Part shown: piece after piece, positions 1 to 9,400 of the stretch | Layout of the letters: the number at the start of each line of letters is the position of its first letter | How positions within the stretch are numbered: the first letter of the stretch is position 1 | Assembly: GCF_003862495.1 (NCBI RefSeq) | Contig: NZ_RRCH01000014.1 | Location: 186,001-250,000, forward strand | Direction of reading: 5' to 3' | Source: Halocatena pleomorpha | Lineage (GTDB): Archaea; Halobacteriota; Halobacteria; Halobacteriales; Haloarculaceae | DNA: 64,000 nucleotides | Made by a program: the position numbers and the translations under genes | Notes under the pieces: generated by a model | What the model was told of the DNA's origin: nothing | Seen by the model: only the letters and a program-made list of their open reading frames with translations | Databases searched by the model: none

Positions 1-107
1 GGAGGGCTGTGATATACGTGTCTCGGGTGGTGTGCATACGCCTGTCTGACTGTTCGACGCCCAGGATAGTCAAGTCTTGGCAAGCAGTTCGAACCGATGA
101 AGACCAG

Positions 108-1742
108 TCACGAAGAGGGAAGAATATCGACGGTGTCACCCGGTTCGACGTTTATCTCTTCGTCGAGACGCAGAATCGTCACCCCATTTTGTACGTCGAG
201 GACCCGAGCGGAGCGACGTCCCTGTTCGGGAAACTGTCGGTCGATCATCGATTCGAGTTCAGCGATCCGGTCGTTCAACACCTCGAGACGCTCGACGACC
301 GTCGACGATGGTTCTGTCGCTGCATCGTCGGTCTCTTTCGCCCGGTATTTTTCGTCGACCGTATCCGTCCGTCCCATAGCTGTCTCTCTTGAAATCGCTT
401 GCGTGGCAATGCCTTCCCGTTCGAGATCAGGGGTTTCACACCGGTCATTCGACGGAAACTCAGATTCGGCATCCGCTGTGAGGACATCGCTACTGATCGG
501 TTGTCGGGGATCGATCCTCTGTCGAGTAACGTAGCGTTCGACCTGATCAGAGACCCACGGCGGTGGGGTCCACCCCGTCTCGTTGAGGAGCGTATGATTG
601 AGCCTGTCGTTTGTGGCCCAGACGTAGCTACTGTAGTGGTCTTTGTACTGATCGGCTGCCGAACCGGTTTCATGGAGGATGATGAGATGGATCGGTGCGA
701 GCGACTTGATGACGCGATCGATCGTAGACCGACGCGGGTGATTTTTAAGCGGGAACGAATAGACGGTACAGGTGGCTGCCGTAACGGGTGGACCACCACC
801 GGCAGGGATCTGGACGAGGGTCGCCGCGTCATCGGTCCGGATCTGCTCAAAGAGGCGAGCGGCACTCGTCGCGCTATCGGCGGTTGGTACGTCAGGCCCA
901 GCGATCGTTACCTCACCGGGCGCGAGTACAGCCGATGGCGAATCGAATTCGGGCACTGTCGAGACGCCGGGCAGATCGTAGTTAAGACGTTCTGCCAGGA
1001 TCGCTGTCTGTCCGACAAGCGTGATCGGAAACTCTCGCCCATACTCAGTGGAGACGCGGCTGAGCAGATAACCGAGGTGGAGTCCCATCTGTCCACCCGC
1101 CGTAACGAGGACGGTCGAGCCAGCGGTTGCACGGTCGGAGATCGTCTTCACAGTACGTGTCGCAGCCGATTCGAAATCTTCGCTCGCCGTTGCTGAGAGC
1201 AGGCACACGTCAATGTCGAGCGGCAGATCCGCATCAAACCCTGAATATCCCGCTGTCCGTCGCAGCGTGAAATCCCCCGTCGCAAGGACGGTTCGTGTCT
1301 GGTTCCCATCGTCAATCGCGAACAGCAAACTCGCCGCGCCTGGAGCGTGGCCTGCGGGCAATGCTCGGACGCGCAGCCCATCAACGATCGTGGTCCATCC
1401 GTCGATCGGCGTTACAGCAGAGAGAACGCTGTCGTGATCGACAGCCGAATGGGGCTTTCCAACCTGATAGGACGCTTCTAACAATTGTGTGGTGTCCGGT
1501 GTTGCATACACGGGGGCACCGTCCCGGAGATTAGAATCGAGGGATTGGTAGTGATCGTAGTGGGCGTGGGTGAGACAGATTGCGGTCAGATATTCATCCT
1601 CATCGAGGAGTTCATCGACATTCACATCGTCACCTGAATCGATTAGAATGCAGACAGTTTGGTGAGGAAGAAGGCCCTCGATTCGAAGCAAAACAGATTC
1701 ACAACCGGAGTATGGATTCGCATGTTGATAACTCAGTTTCAT
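108..1742 (-). CDS. MBL-fold metallo-hydrolase, exonuclease/beta-CASP-like
   Basis: Predicted 544-residue cytoplasmic metal-dependent hydrolase of the metallo-beta-lactamase fold, of the kind annotated as exonuclease or RNA-processing nuclease in Halobacteria. The zinc motif HAHYDH is at residues 59-64, and later GHAPGAAS and ATGDF segments fit the remaining metal-binding strands. After about residue 380 comes a low-complexity acidic linker, then a short helical segment (VVERLEVLNDRIAELESMID) and a small beta-rich tail. The start was set at the MKLSYQHANPYSG methionine because homologues begin there; ten further upstream codons are open. Substrate is not determined. Nuclease activity is inferred from the family only. 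Confidence 0.8.
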   Translation of the reverse strand: MKLSYQHANPYSGCESVLLRIEGLLPHQTVCILIDSGDDVNVDELLDEDEYLTAICLTHAHYDHYQSLDSNLRDGAPVYATPDTTQLLEASYQVGKPHSAVDHDSVLSAVTPIDGWTTIVDGLRVRALPAGHAPGAASLLFAIDDGNQTRTVLATGDFTLRRTAGYSGFDADLPLDIDVCLLSATASEDFESAATRTVKTISDRATAGSTVLVTAGGQMGLHLGYLLSRVSTEYGREFPITLVGQTAILAERLNYDLPGVSTVPEFDSPSAVLAPGEVTIAGPDVPTADSATSAARLFEQIRTDDAATLVQIPAGGGPPVTAATCTVYSFPLKNHPRRSTIDRVIKSLAPIHLIILHETGSAADQYKDHYSSYVWATNDRLNHTLLNETGWTPPPWVSDQVERYVTRQRIDPRQPISSDVLTADAESEFPSNDRCETPDLEREGIATQAISRETAMGRTDTVDEKYRAKETDDAATEPSSTVVERLEVLNDRIAELESMIDRQFPEQGRRSARVLDVQNGVTILRLDEEINVEPGDTVDILPSS

Positions 1743-2030
1743 ATTGATAGAGAAGATAGTATAGCGAAGCAAAAAACAGTCTCGATCGATTAACAGGTAC
1801 GATCTCCCGGAATTCCTCGTACCAAATCAATATTTTTTAAGTCTATTTACATCATGTAGAATTATAAAATGGTTACAATACACTCAGCAGTGAATGACAC
1901 GTTAAAGCCATCAAGTAAAAATATTTATATGATGTTCAGGTAGCGATCCTGTCGATCGAACGAAATAGGTGTTCTCACGAAAAACTGGTGGGCTATCAGG
2001 TGGACAGCACGACTGTCGCTGGCGTTCGTG

Positions 2031-3353
2031 TTACAGTACGATCAATAGTACAATGACGGTCGTGATTGCCACGATCAGCGGTTTGTTTTCGAGTACTTGC
2101 TGGTGAAGTGACCGTTGTTCGTACGCCTGACGGAACTGTTTGCGATTTTCTTCGTTGTAGAAATAGCGCTTTCGGAGTGCAAAACGTTCCGTCACTGCGC
2201 AGTCGGTACACACCGGCTTACCCTCAGTCCGTTCGGTTCGGATGTGGCGCCAACAGCTGATACTCCCACAGTTATCACAGTAGGTCAACGGCGTCCAGGA
2301 CCATCCACAGTGAACACAGCGAGCGATTCCATTGTCAATGAGGTGTCGATCTGATCCGACAGCGTCGTACTCCAGCGTATAAACGTATTCGTTCAGCTGT
2401 GTCTCCGAGCGGATACGGGGTACGTACAGTGGTTCGATCTCGGTGGTTGAAACGTCCGATTCGGTCGGGACGCACTCCTTCTCGTAGTCAACGTTGTTGT
2501 CACCGGTGTATTCGACCGTCGTCGCGTGTTTTTCCTGAAGTCGATCGACAGCCCACGCTTCGAAATCGGTTTCGGCGTGTCGAAACCGCACGACAGTCGT
2601 GTCGACGAATTCCTCTCGTTCTTTTGCGTCCGAAAGATTGATCGATCGGTGGGACTTCCCGGCGATGAACTGTTGTAGCGAGTCTTCGATGGGCTGTGGA
2701 GGAGTGTGGTCGCCGTGGACGTGGAAAGTATCACGCTCGTTTACGCTGTGAATGACGCCCACAGAGGTTTCGAACTGCGCATCCGTGTGGGTCTCGATCG
2801 TTGCGAGCGGACGGAACTCGGCTGTCGATTCGATTCGATCGAGATCGGCCGTGGCGATGTTCTTGATGGCTTCAAACTGCTCAACAACCGGCGGTTCGAC
2901 ATCTCCCGGCGGAAGCGTTTGGTGACAGATAAGCTCGACAGTCCCATTCTGAAGATCTAATCCGGTCTGATCAGCGATCTTTACGAGCGTGTTTCCGTCG
3001 ACCAGATCGATCTCAAGTCCATTCCCGTTCGTTTTGACCTTCTCAACGTACTCGTGGGCCTGTATCGTAAACGTGCCGGACGTGACGACCATCCCACGAA
3101 CGGGACTCGAATTCTCATACGTGATCACGGCAGAATGTAATTTTTGGACGACTCCTCGACCAACCTGTTCCATGTGTTTGCACTCGACGACGATGTCCTG
3201 TCGATGCCCGTTGACCGACTCTGTCATCAAAATGTCGCGGCCTTCGTCTCCCGTTTTGGGCGTTTGTCGGACGTTCTCATAGCCGTAGTTCCGGAATACA
3301 TCGACCATGATGGATTCGAATTCAAGTCCTGACAAGTCATCGAGGACGGTCAT
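2031..3353 (-). CDS. Mrr-type restriction endonuclease with zinc ribbon and C-terminal membrane segment
   Basis: 440 residues. The N-terminal 110 residues form an Mrr_cat-like PD-(D/E)XK nuclease: D40 in GDEGRD, then E57 and K59 in ECKH, with Q70 further on. Family members cut DNA, often modified DNA, as type IV-like restriction. A cysteine-rich zinc ribbon lies at 346-385 (CxxC, CxxC, CxxC spacing), and the last 15 residues are hydrophobic (LIVAITTVIVLLIVL), predicting a membrane anchor. A TATA box about 26 bases upstream of the ATG suggests a leaderless transcript. The middle 200 residues were not recognised. Nuclease fold is well supported; the biological target is inference. Confidence 0.8.
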   Translation of the reverse strand: MTVLDDLSGLEFESIMVDVFRNYGYENVRQTPKTGDEGRDILMTESVNGHRQDIVVECKHMEQVGRGVVQKLHSAVITYENSSPVRGMVVTSGTFTIQAHEYVEKVKTNGNGLEIDLVDGNTLVKIADQTGLDLQNGTVELICHQTLPPGDVEPPVVEQFEAIKNIATADLDRIESTAEFRPLATIETHTDAQFETSVGVIHSVNERDTFHVHGDHTPPQPIEDSLQQFIAGKSHRSINLSDAKEREEFVDTTVVRFRHAETDFEAWAVDRLQEKHATTVEYTGDNNVDYEKECVPTESDVSTTEIEPLYVPRIRSETQLNEYVYTLEYDAVGSDRHLIDNGIARCVHCGWSWTPLTYCDNCGSISCWRHIRTERTEGKPVCTDCAVTERFALRKRYFYNEENRKQFRQAYEQRSLHQQVLENKPLIVAITTVIVLLIVL

Positions 3354-3373
3354 AATTCACGATGCAACGTGTG

Positions 3374-3384
3374 TAATATATATG
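3374..3384 (-). promoter_or_regulatory. TATA box of the Mrr-type nuclease gene
   Basis: On the minus strand the element reads CATATATATTA, centred about 26 bases before the start codon at 3353. That is the normal spacing for a haloarchaeal leaderless transcript. Confidence 0.6.
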
Positions 3385-3471
3385 TTCTGAATATCGTACA
3401 GCACACAGACCCACCGATACGAACCGTTTGTCGCGTCGGTGCACGAAAATGACTAAAAATGAGAAAGATTT

Positions 3472-4803
3472 ATGATGAAGAATGTCATCACAAATATCGT
3501 GGCTGGTAATATCACACACCAAAACAGCAATAGTTTGGCACGTGGCGACACCGTATCACGGCGGTGGTTGCTAAAGGGACTCGGTGTTGTCGGAACCGTC
3601 GGTTTGACCGCGGCAGCAACTGATTCGGTGCGGGCTGCGTCGGGAGATCCCGTCGCGTTCCAGTATTTTCACGAGACATGGAACACTATTACGAGCAACC
3701 TTTCGACCGTTGCTGATCGAGGATACGACGCCGTTTGGATACAGGCACCCCAGAAAAGCGGGTTGACGTGGGCGGATCAGGGAGGGCGTAACGATCCACC
3801 GCTGGGGTATCAGCCGATCGATTTCACGAGTTTCGAAAGCGAGTTCGGAACGGAAGCCGAGCTTCGAACGCTCATTGATACGGCCCACAACCACGGTATC
3901 GAGGTGTACGTTGACTGCGTCATGAATCACATGGCGGACGGAAACGGATATGAATTCCCTCGATTCAGCTATTCGGATTTCCACCACTGCTGTGGCGGGA
4001 TCGACGACTGGAACGATCCACACGAAGTCAAAAACGGCGAACTACTCGGCCTTCCAGATCTGAAACAGGAGTCAAGCTACGTTCGTGGCGAGTTGTACAA
4101 CTACATGCAGAAAATCGCCGCGGTTGGTGCGGACGGCTACCGGTACGACGCTGCGAAGCATATGTATCCTAGTTACTTCCGAGACTATGCGAACCCGTGG
4201 GCGGACGAATTCGGGATGGAACGCGTTGCTGAAGTGTACAGCGGAAGCGTCCCCTACGTTCAGGAGTACATCGATACCGGAATGAACGCGTTCGACTACC
4301 CCTTATTCTACACGGTGTCCGATGTTTTCAGCGGTGGGGATATGAGCACTCTGCAGGGCGCAGGCGTCAAAGCACAGGACCCATGGCACGCGTGGCCGTT
4401 CGTCGACAACCACGACCAAAACGGTCCGGACCAGTACGAACTCGCACACGCACATCTCCTGACAATGGAAGGCTGTCCTGTTGTGTACAATCTCTATCCG
4501 GATTGGATACTCAATAACGACGCCATAAACACCATGGTCAAGGTGCGAAAGAACCACTGCAGCGGGGAGACGCACTGGCGACACACCGACACGGATCTCG
4601 TGGTCTATGAGCGATACAACAATCTTCTCGTCGGGCTGAACAACAACACTACCGACTGGCGGAGTAGTTCTGTGTACACCTCGTGGACTGACACAGTGTT
4701 GCACGATTACAGCGGGAACACAGACGACGTGAGCGTCGACGGTGATGGACGGGTCGAGGTGTCCGTCCCGCCCGAGGGATGGGTGTTTTACGCACCGACG
4801 TGA
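3472..4803 (+). CDS. Tat-exported alpha-amylase, GH13
   Basis: 443 residues. A Tat signal peptide is visible: the twin arginines R30-R31 in SRRWLLKG are followed by a hydrophobic stretch and an AxA-type site near residue 56, so the enzyme should be secreted folded. All four GH13 regions are present: DCVMNH (148-153), GYRYDAAKH with nucleophile D226, the EVYSG acid/base E254, and VDNHD with D315. It should hydrolyse internal alpha-1,4 bonds in starch-like glucans. The C-terminal 90 residues look like the GH13 beta-sandwich domain C. Two adjacent ATG codons open the frame (3472 and 3475) and either could be used. Confidence 0.92.
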   Translation: MMKNVITNIVAGNITHQNSNSLARGDTVSRRWLLKGLGVVGTVGLTAAATDSVRAASGDPVAFQYFHETWNTITSNLSTVADRGYDAVWIQAPQKSGLTWADQGGRNDPPLGYQPIDFTSFESEFGTEAELRTLIDTAHNHGIEVYVDCVMNHMADGNGYEFPRFSYSDFHHCCGGIDDWNDPHEVKNGELLGLPDLKQESSYVRGELYNYMQKIAAVGADGYRYDAAKHMYPSYFRDYANPWADEFGMERVAEVYSGSVPYVQEYIDTGMNAFDYPLFYTVSDVFSGGDMSTLQGAGVKAQDPWHAWPFVDNHDQNGPDQYELAHAHLLTMEGCPVVYNLYPDWILNNDAINTMVKVRKNHCSGETHWRHTDTDLVVYERYNNLLVGLNNNTTDWRSSSVYTSWTDTVLHDYSGNTDDVSVDGDGRVEVSVPPEGWVFYAPT

Positions 4804-4825
4804 ACAACGAGAACAGAAGCGTTCT

Positions 4826-5566
4826 CTACCGCTGTCTGTTCCAGTCGTCCGTTTTGAATCGCTCTGTGGCGAGTTCATCCGCTCGTGCGAGCTCTTCGTC
4901 TGTGAGGCTTCCAACGCCGTTGTTGTACCGCTCTGTGTAGGCGTCCGTAATCGCCTCGATGATCGTCTCTCGCGTCGCATCAGTGTGGTCGGTGATACGT
5001 TCGACACGCTGTTCTGCCGACTGGACAGCCTTATCCGACAGCTTCTCCTCACCGATCCGAAGAACTCGTAACATTTCACGGAGATCGAGGGCGTAACTCA
5101 ACGTCACATGGTGAAGGACGCCGTGGTCAACCCGGAGTTGGGCAGCACCGCCGAGTTTCCCGTCGGGATGAACGATGTCGTTTAGTGGTTCGTGCCGCGC
5201 AGGCACACCGATGTCTTGCAGCGCTTCGACGATTGGTGCATCCAGTACGTCGTAACTCGCTTCGACATCGTCAGGAACGTCCGCTCGGGGGAGATACAGG
5301 GAGAACGTGATCACGTCGCCGGGTGCGACGTACATAGCACCGCCGCCAGTGATTCGCCGGACGACATCGATACCGTGTTCGCGGACGTAGTCAACAGCGA
5401 CCTCGTTTTCGTAGGCTTGGAACCGCCCGATTGGAACGGCCGGAGCCGTCCGATACCAGAATCTGAGAACAGGCTCACGCTCACCGGTTGCAATCCGATC
5501 GAGCAACAGTTGATCAAGCGCGTGATGGGTCGGCTCTGAAAACGGATTGCCGTGGATGATTCTCAT
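4826..5566 (-). CDS. lplA: Lipoate-protein ligase, catalytic subunit
   Basis: 246 residues of the biotin/lipoate ligase fold. It activates lipoate with ATP and transfers it to lysines of E2 or GcvH proteins. RRITGGGAMYV (about residues 70-80) is the lipoate/nucleotide-binding loop, and GKLGGAAQ (about 136-143) carries the conserved lysine. It overlaps the upstream small gene by four bases (ATGA). That gene supplies the C-terminal accessory domain, so the ligase is split into two chains as in Thermoplasma-type enzymes. The residues after 200 are a short helical tail. Confidence 0.9.
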   Translation of the reverse strand: MRIIHGNPFSEPTHHALDQLLLDRIATGEREPVLRFWYRTAPAVPIGRFQAYENEVAVDYVREHGIDVVRRITGGGAMYVAPGDVITFSLYLPRADVPDDVEASYDVLDAPIVEALQDIGVPARHEPLNDIVHPDGKLGGAAQLRVDHGVLHHVTLSYALDLREMLRVLRIGEEKLSDKAVQSAEQRVERITDHTDATRETIIEAITDAYTERYNNGVGSLTDEELARADELATERFKTDDWNRQR

Positions 5567-5829
5567 TGATGGACTGCCTCCTCAAGGGCTGTGGCGAGGG
5601 TCTCAGCGTCGAAACCGATGAGTTGCGCGTCCACCCGCTGGATGGCGGAAACGATCCGAGCGTGATCACTGTCCGTCGGAAGTCCTTCAATGGCCGCTTC
5701 CAGTTCTTCGAGAGCGTCAGGCGGTTCAAGAAAGAAATCACCCCGGATCGTCACGTCCTCAAGCTCGTCATCGTACGTGACACGCACCTCGACGAGTTTT
5801 CCGGCCTTGTGTGTTGCTGTTCCTTCCAT
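5563..5829 (-). CDS. lplB: Lipoate-protein ligase accessory (C-terminal domain) subunit
   Basis: 88-residue homologue of the lipoate ligase C-terminal domain, encoded separately and translated first, immediately before the catalytic subunit (four-base ATGA overlap). The N-terminus (KAGKLVEVRVTYDDELEDV) and the FFLEPPDALEELE segment match the accessory domain that archaeal split ligases need for lipoate adenylation. It is cytoplasmic and expected to form a heterodimer with the downstream product. Symbol follows the archaeal LplA/LplB convention, not bacterial octanoyltransferase LipB. Confidence 0.8.
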   Translation of the reverse strand: MEGTATHKAGKLVEVRVTYDDELEDVTIRGDFFLEPPDALEELEAAIEGLPTDSDHARIVSAIQRVDAQLIGFDAETLATALEEAVHQ

Positions 5830-5967
5830 ATCACTACGTGGATACGGAGTGGAATAAGGATTCGTTGCACCCTTCGATGGGCCCGATACTCACAGGAGTC
5901 TTGCTGTAGGCGGTGCTCAGACACCGCTCGACGCGATCGAGGGCACTCGCTTCGATTTCCGAGGACA

Positions 5968-6069
5968 TCACATCTGCTGGCTGTGTTCCTCTTGGTTGTG
6001 CCCTTGGAGATCTTCTTGAGTATCAAACGTTTCGCCGCACATCTCACACTCGTATTGGTCACCCGTCAT
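5968..6069 (-). CDS. 33-residue C2H2 zinc-finger protein
   Basis: A short frame encodes one classical zinc finger. It starts MTGDQYECEMCGETF and continues with Cys-x2-Cys-x12-His-x4-His spacing (cysteines 8 and 11, histidines 24 and 29), then ends six residues later. Perfect finger geometry in so short an open frame makes chance unlikely. Very short zinc-finger proteins are a known haloarchaeal class whose roles are mostly regulatory or unknown. It lies just upstream of, and co-oriented with, the split lipoate ligase genes, but 138 bases separate them. A further 44-codon frame (5834-5968) overlaps its stop by one base and was not accepted. Confidence 0.65.
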   Translation of the reverse strand: MTGDQYECEMCGETFDTQEDLQGHNQEEHSQQM

Positions 6070-6251
6070 ACGCCTACAACGACGAAAAGGCACGTAAAAT
6101 CTTGGCACGCACTCGCATGCTCACACCGCTTATACGTTCGGTGGTGCTCCACCGCGAAACGGGACCGAGACCTCCACTTCGGACGAACGGGGAACTGAAC
6201 AGTGTCAATGTGCGCTCGCTGTAAACAAGGTTTATGTACGATGGCCTCACG

Positions 6252-6259
6252 TTTTATAA
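6252..6259 (+). promoter_or_regulatory. TATA box upstream of the restriction-modification gene
   Basis: TTTTATAA stands in a GC-richer background. Transcription would start near 6282, giving a leader of roughly 120 bases before the preferred ATG at 6405, or a short leader if an upstream TTG at 6285 in the same frame is used. The rest of 6070-6404 holds no other recognisable gene. Confidence 0.45.
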
Positions 6260-6404
6260 GTAGATTACATGACGTGGAGACGGATTGAACAGGAGCCCAG
6301 AGGGGTCGTCCGGAGTGAAACCGCTGGGGTTGAAGCGGTCGCAGCCAGCGGTGCTATACAGACGTAAAAACTGTTCTCAGCCAGCCACATTCGGAGTTCT
6401 CTGT

Positions 6405-9400
6405 ATGCAAACTGTGCCTGCCGTTCGGACGAGTTGTGATTTGTTTTCGAACTACTATCTCGACGAACACCTTCCTAAAACCGAAGCATGGAACGACACC
6501 GACGAAAAAACGGTGCGAGCCGTTTACGACGACATCAAAGAACGGTGGGAACACGAAAAACGCACAACACTCAAACACGATGAGGCGCAATCTAACGAGC
6601 AGTTCATTCGGGGGGTGTTCCGAGAGCTGGGCGTTCCGTTCGGCGCTGAGGACCACGCTGATCGTGGCCAGTGTCGGCTTGGCGACGGATTCTTCACCAC
6701 TGGAGACGCCGCTACCGCGTTCGAACGCCGCGAGGAAGTCGGAGATTTCTATGAGAACGCCATCGTAGATGTGAAACCACAGGACCGTCCGCTCGATATC
6801 AACAGGAGTGACGAACACAGGGAGAAGGCCGAGAATCCGAGTTATCAGATACACGTGTATCTTCAGGAAACGTCCGCTCGCTGGGCCGTTCTGACGAACG
6901 GGAGGAGATGGCGACTGTACCACGACCGAACCAGCCACCGACTTGACTCTTACTACGAGGTCGATCTTCCAGCACTGATAGAACGAGATATGCCGGAAGA
7001 GTTCAAATACTTCTATCTCTTTTTCCGAACAGAGGCGTTTCTCGAAGACGATCACGGGAACTGCTTTCTCGACGACGTTTGTGACGAGTCACGCGCCGTC
7101 TCACAGGAGTTAAAAGAAGACGTCCAGGACAACGTCTACCGGGCGATCGAGGTGCTCTCGGAGGGATTCTTGCGGTATCCCGACAACGACCTCGGTGAAG
7201 ACGATCTCGATCTGATTCACGACGGCACTATCGTCTACCTGTATCGACTCATCTTCGTCCTGTACGCCGAAGCGGAGGACCGTGTGCCACTCGATACGAG
7301 CAACGAGAGGTACGAACAATCATACAGTCTGAATTCCCTCAAGCAGGAGGTCACGGCGGAACTCGACAGTAGCGATCCGAAATACCGCAGCCAGCAGAAT
7401 AGCCTTCAGTCACGTTTACACGAACTGTTCACTCTCATCGGGAATGGTAGTACGTACCATGAGATCTCCGAAGAGGAGCTGTACGTCCCGGCGTACAACG
7501 GCGGGCTGTTCCGTACCGATCCAAACGAGGACGATAGGCGCGAGACACGCTTTCTTGCCGATCACGACATCGGTGACGTTCATCTTGCGAGAGCTATCGA
7601 ACTCCTGACTCGGCGTCGGACCAACGACGGAACGAGCTTCATTGATTACACCTCTCTCGATGTCCGCCACCTCGGGAGTATCTATGAGGAGCTATTGGAG
7701 TACAACTCCGATATCGCTGCTGAACCACTAACCCTCGACGGCGGCGAATACGCGAGCGCCGAGGAAGACGACGACGTGGTCGTTCGAAAAGGGGACGTGT
7801 ATCTACGGACGGACAGCGGCGAGCGGAAAGCCACAGGTGCCTTCTACACGCCTGAATACGTTGTTGAGTACATCGTCGGGAACACGCTTGGGCCCCTCGT
7901 CAACGACATCCGTGAGGATGTGATGACACGGAATCCCTGTAGTGACCAGAATTTCGCCGCGGAGTTTGCTGAGCGGGTGTTTGACCTGAACGTGCTCGAT
8001 CCGGCGATGGGAAGTGGACATTTCCTCACGAGCGCCGTCGACTATCTCGCCCGGGAGATCATCGGCGTTCAAGAGGCGCAGGTCCGTCAGCAGGGGATCG
8101 GAGCTGTCGAGGAAGAACGCGACATCGACTGGGCGCGTCGACAGGTCATTCAGCACTGCATTTACGGCGTCGACCAAAACCCGTTGGCCGTGGAACTGGC
8201 GAAGGTGTCGCTGTGGTTACGAACGCTCGACGCTGACCAGCCGCTCGCGTTTTTGGACCACCGTTTAAAAACCGGAAACGCCCTCCTTGGAAGCGATATC
8301 GAGGAGCTAGACTATCAGGATGTCGTTGCGAATGAAAACCGAGACCCTGCTGATGTTTCGAAGATAGCGTCCAAATACGACGAATTCGAACAGAACGCAC
8401 TTCGTGAACGACTCGAAGCGGTGGCAAACGTTCGTACCGCCGAAACGGTCGGCCTCGATGATCTACCGAACGACGCGTACGAGCGGATGGCAGCGGCACT
8501 CGAAGACGATCGGAGGTGGCAAAGCATCGAGCGGGCGCAGTGGTTTCAGGACGCTCAGGAACTGGCAGTCGATGATGAATATTTTCATTGGAAGCTGGAG
8601 TTTCCGACCGTCTTCTACGATGACAGCGGAAACAAGCGACCCGATGCAGGCTTTGACGCAGTGATCGGGAACCCGCCCTATATCAGAAGCCGGACGCTTC
8701 CGGAGGCACACAAAACGTTCTACAAAAACAGGTATCGATCTGCTCACGGAGCATACGACATCTACGTTCCGTTTCTAGAGCGGGCTGTCGAACTCGGCAA
8801 CCGGTGTTCGTTCATCGTTCCTAACAAATGGACGACGACGAGCTACGGGGAAGGCATCCGCGAGCTGCTTCTCGAAGAGTACGAGCTACACGAGTTAGTG
8901 GACATCTCCCGCCTCGACGTATTCTCAGACGCCGACATCTATCCGCTCATCATCTCCTATTCGTCTACCGATAACACAGACAGCCAGAAGCTCTCCATAC
9001 GGCACGTCGAAGATCCAAACGACATCGACAGCACCAGCCCAGTAACGTTGTCTCGGGATATCATCGATCAATTGGGCAGTCATATCATTCCTGTGAATCT
9101 GACGCCGGATTTCGTGCCGATAATCGAGAAGGCACTCTCCCAGTCCCAACTCGGGGACCATATCGAGATGACAGAAGCGATTCACACCGGCAACATCAGG
9201 GAAAAACTAGTCGTAGACGAGAACGTCGGTGACAGTTGTGAAAAGCTGGCTGACGGAACGTCGATCGATCGGTACCACGTAGAATGGAGCGGACGATGGA
9301 TCCGATACGACGAGGACGTGATTGATAACGAACTCGGAGAATACGGAGATCTGCGAACTCGAAGCGTGTTTGATGCGAGCGAAAAGTTATTTATTCGTGA

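Noticed and set aside
1-107. Any gene at the left edge
   Set aside because: No complete or partial coding frame with haloarchaeal character; the first gene ends at 108.
5834-5968. 44-codon frame downstream of the zinc-finger gene (starts MSSEIEASALDRVERCL)
   Set aside because: The ATG overlaps the zinc-finger stop by one base, but the sequence has no motif, loses coding character after residue 20 and could be chance.
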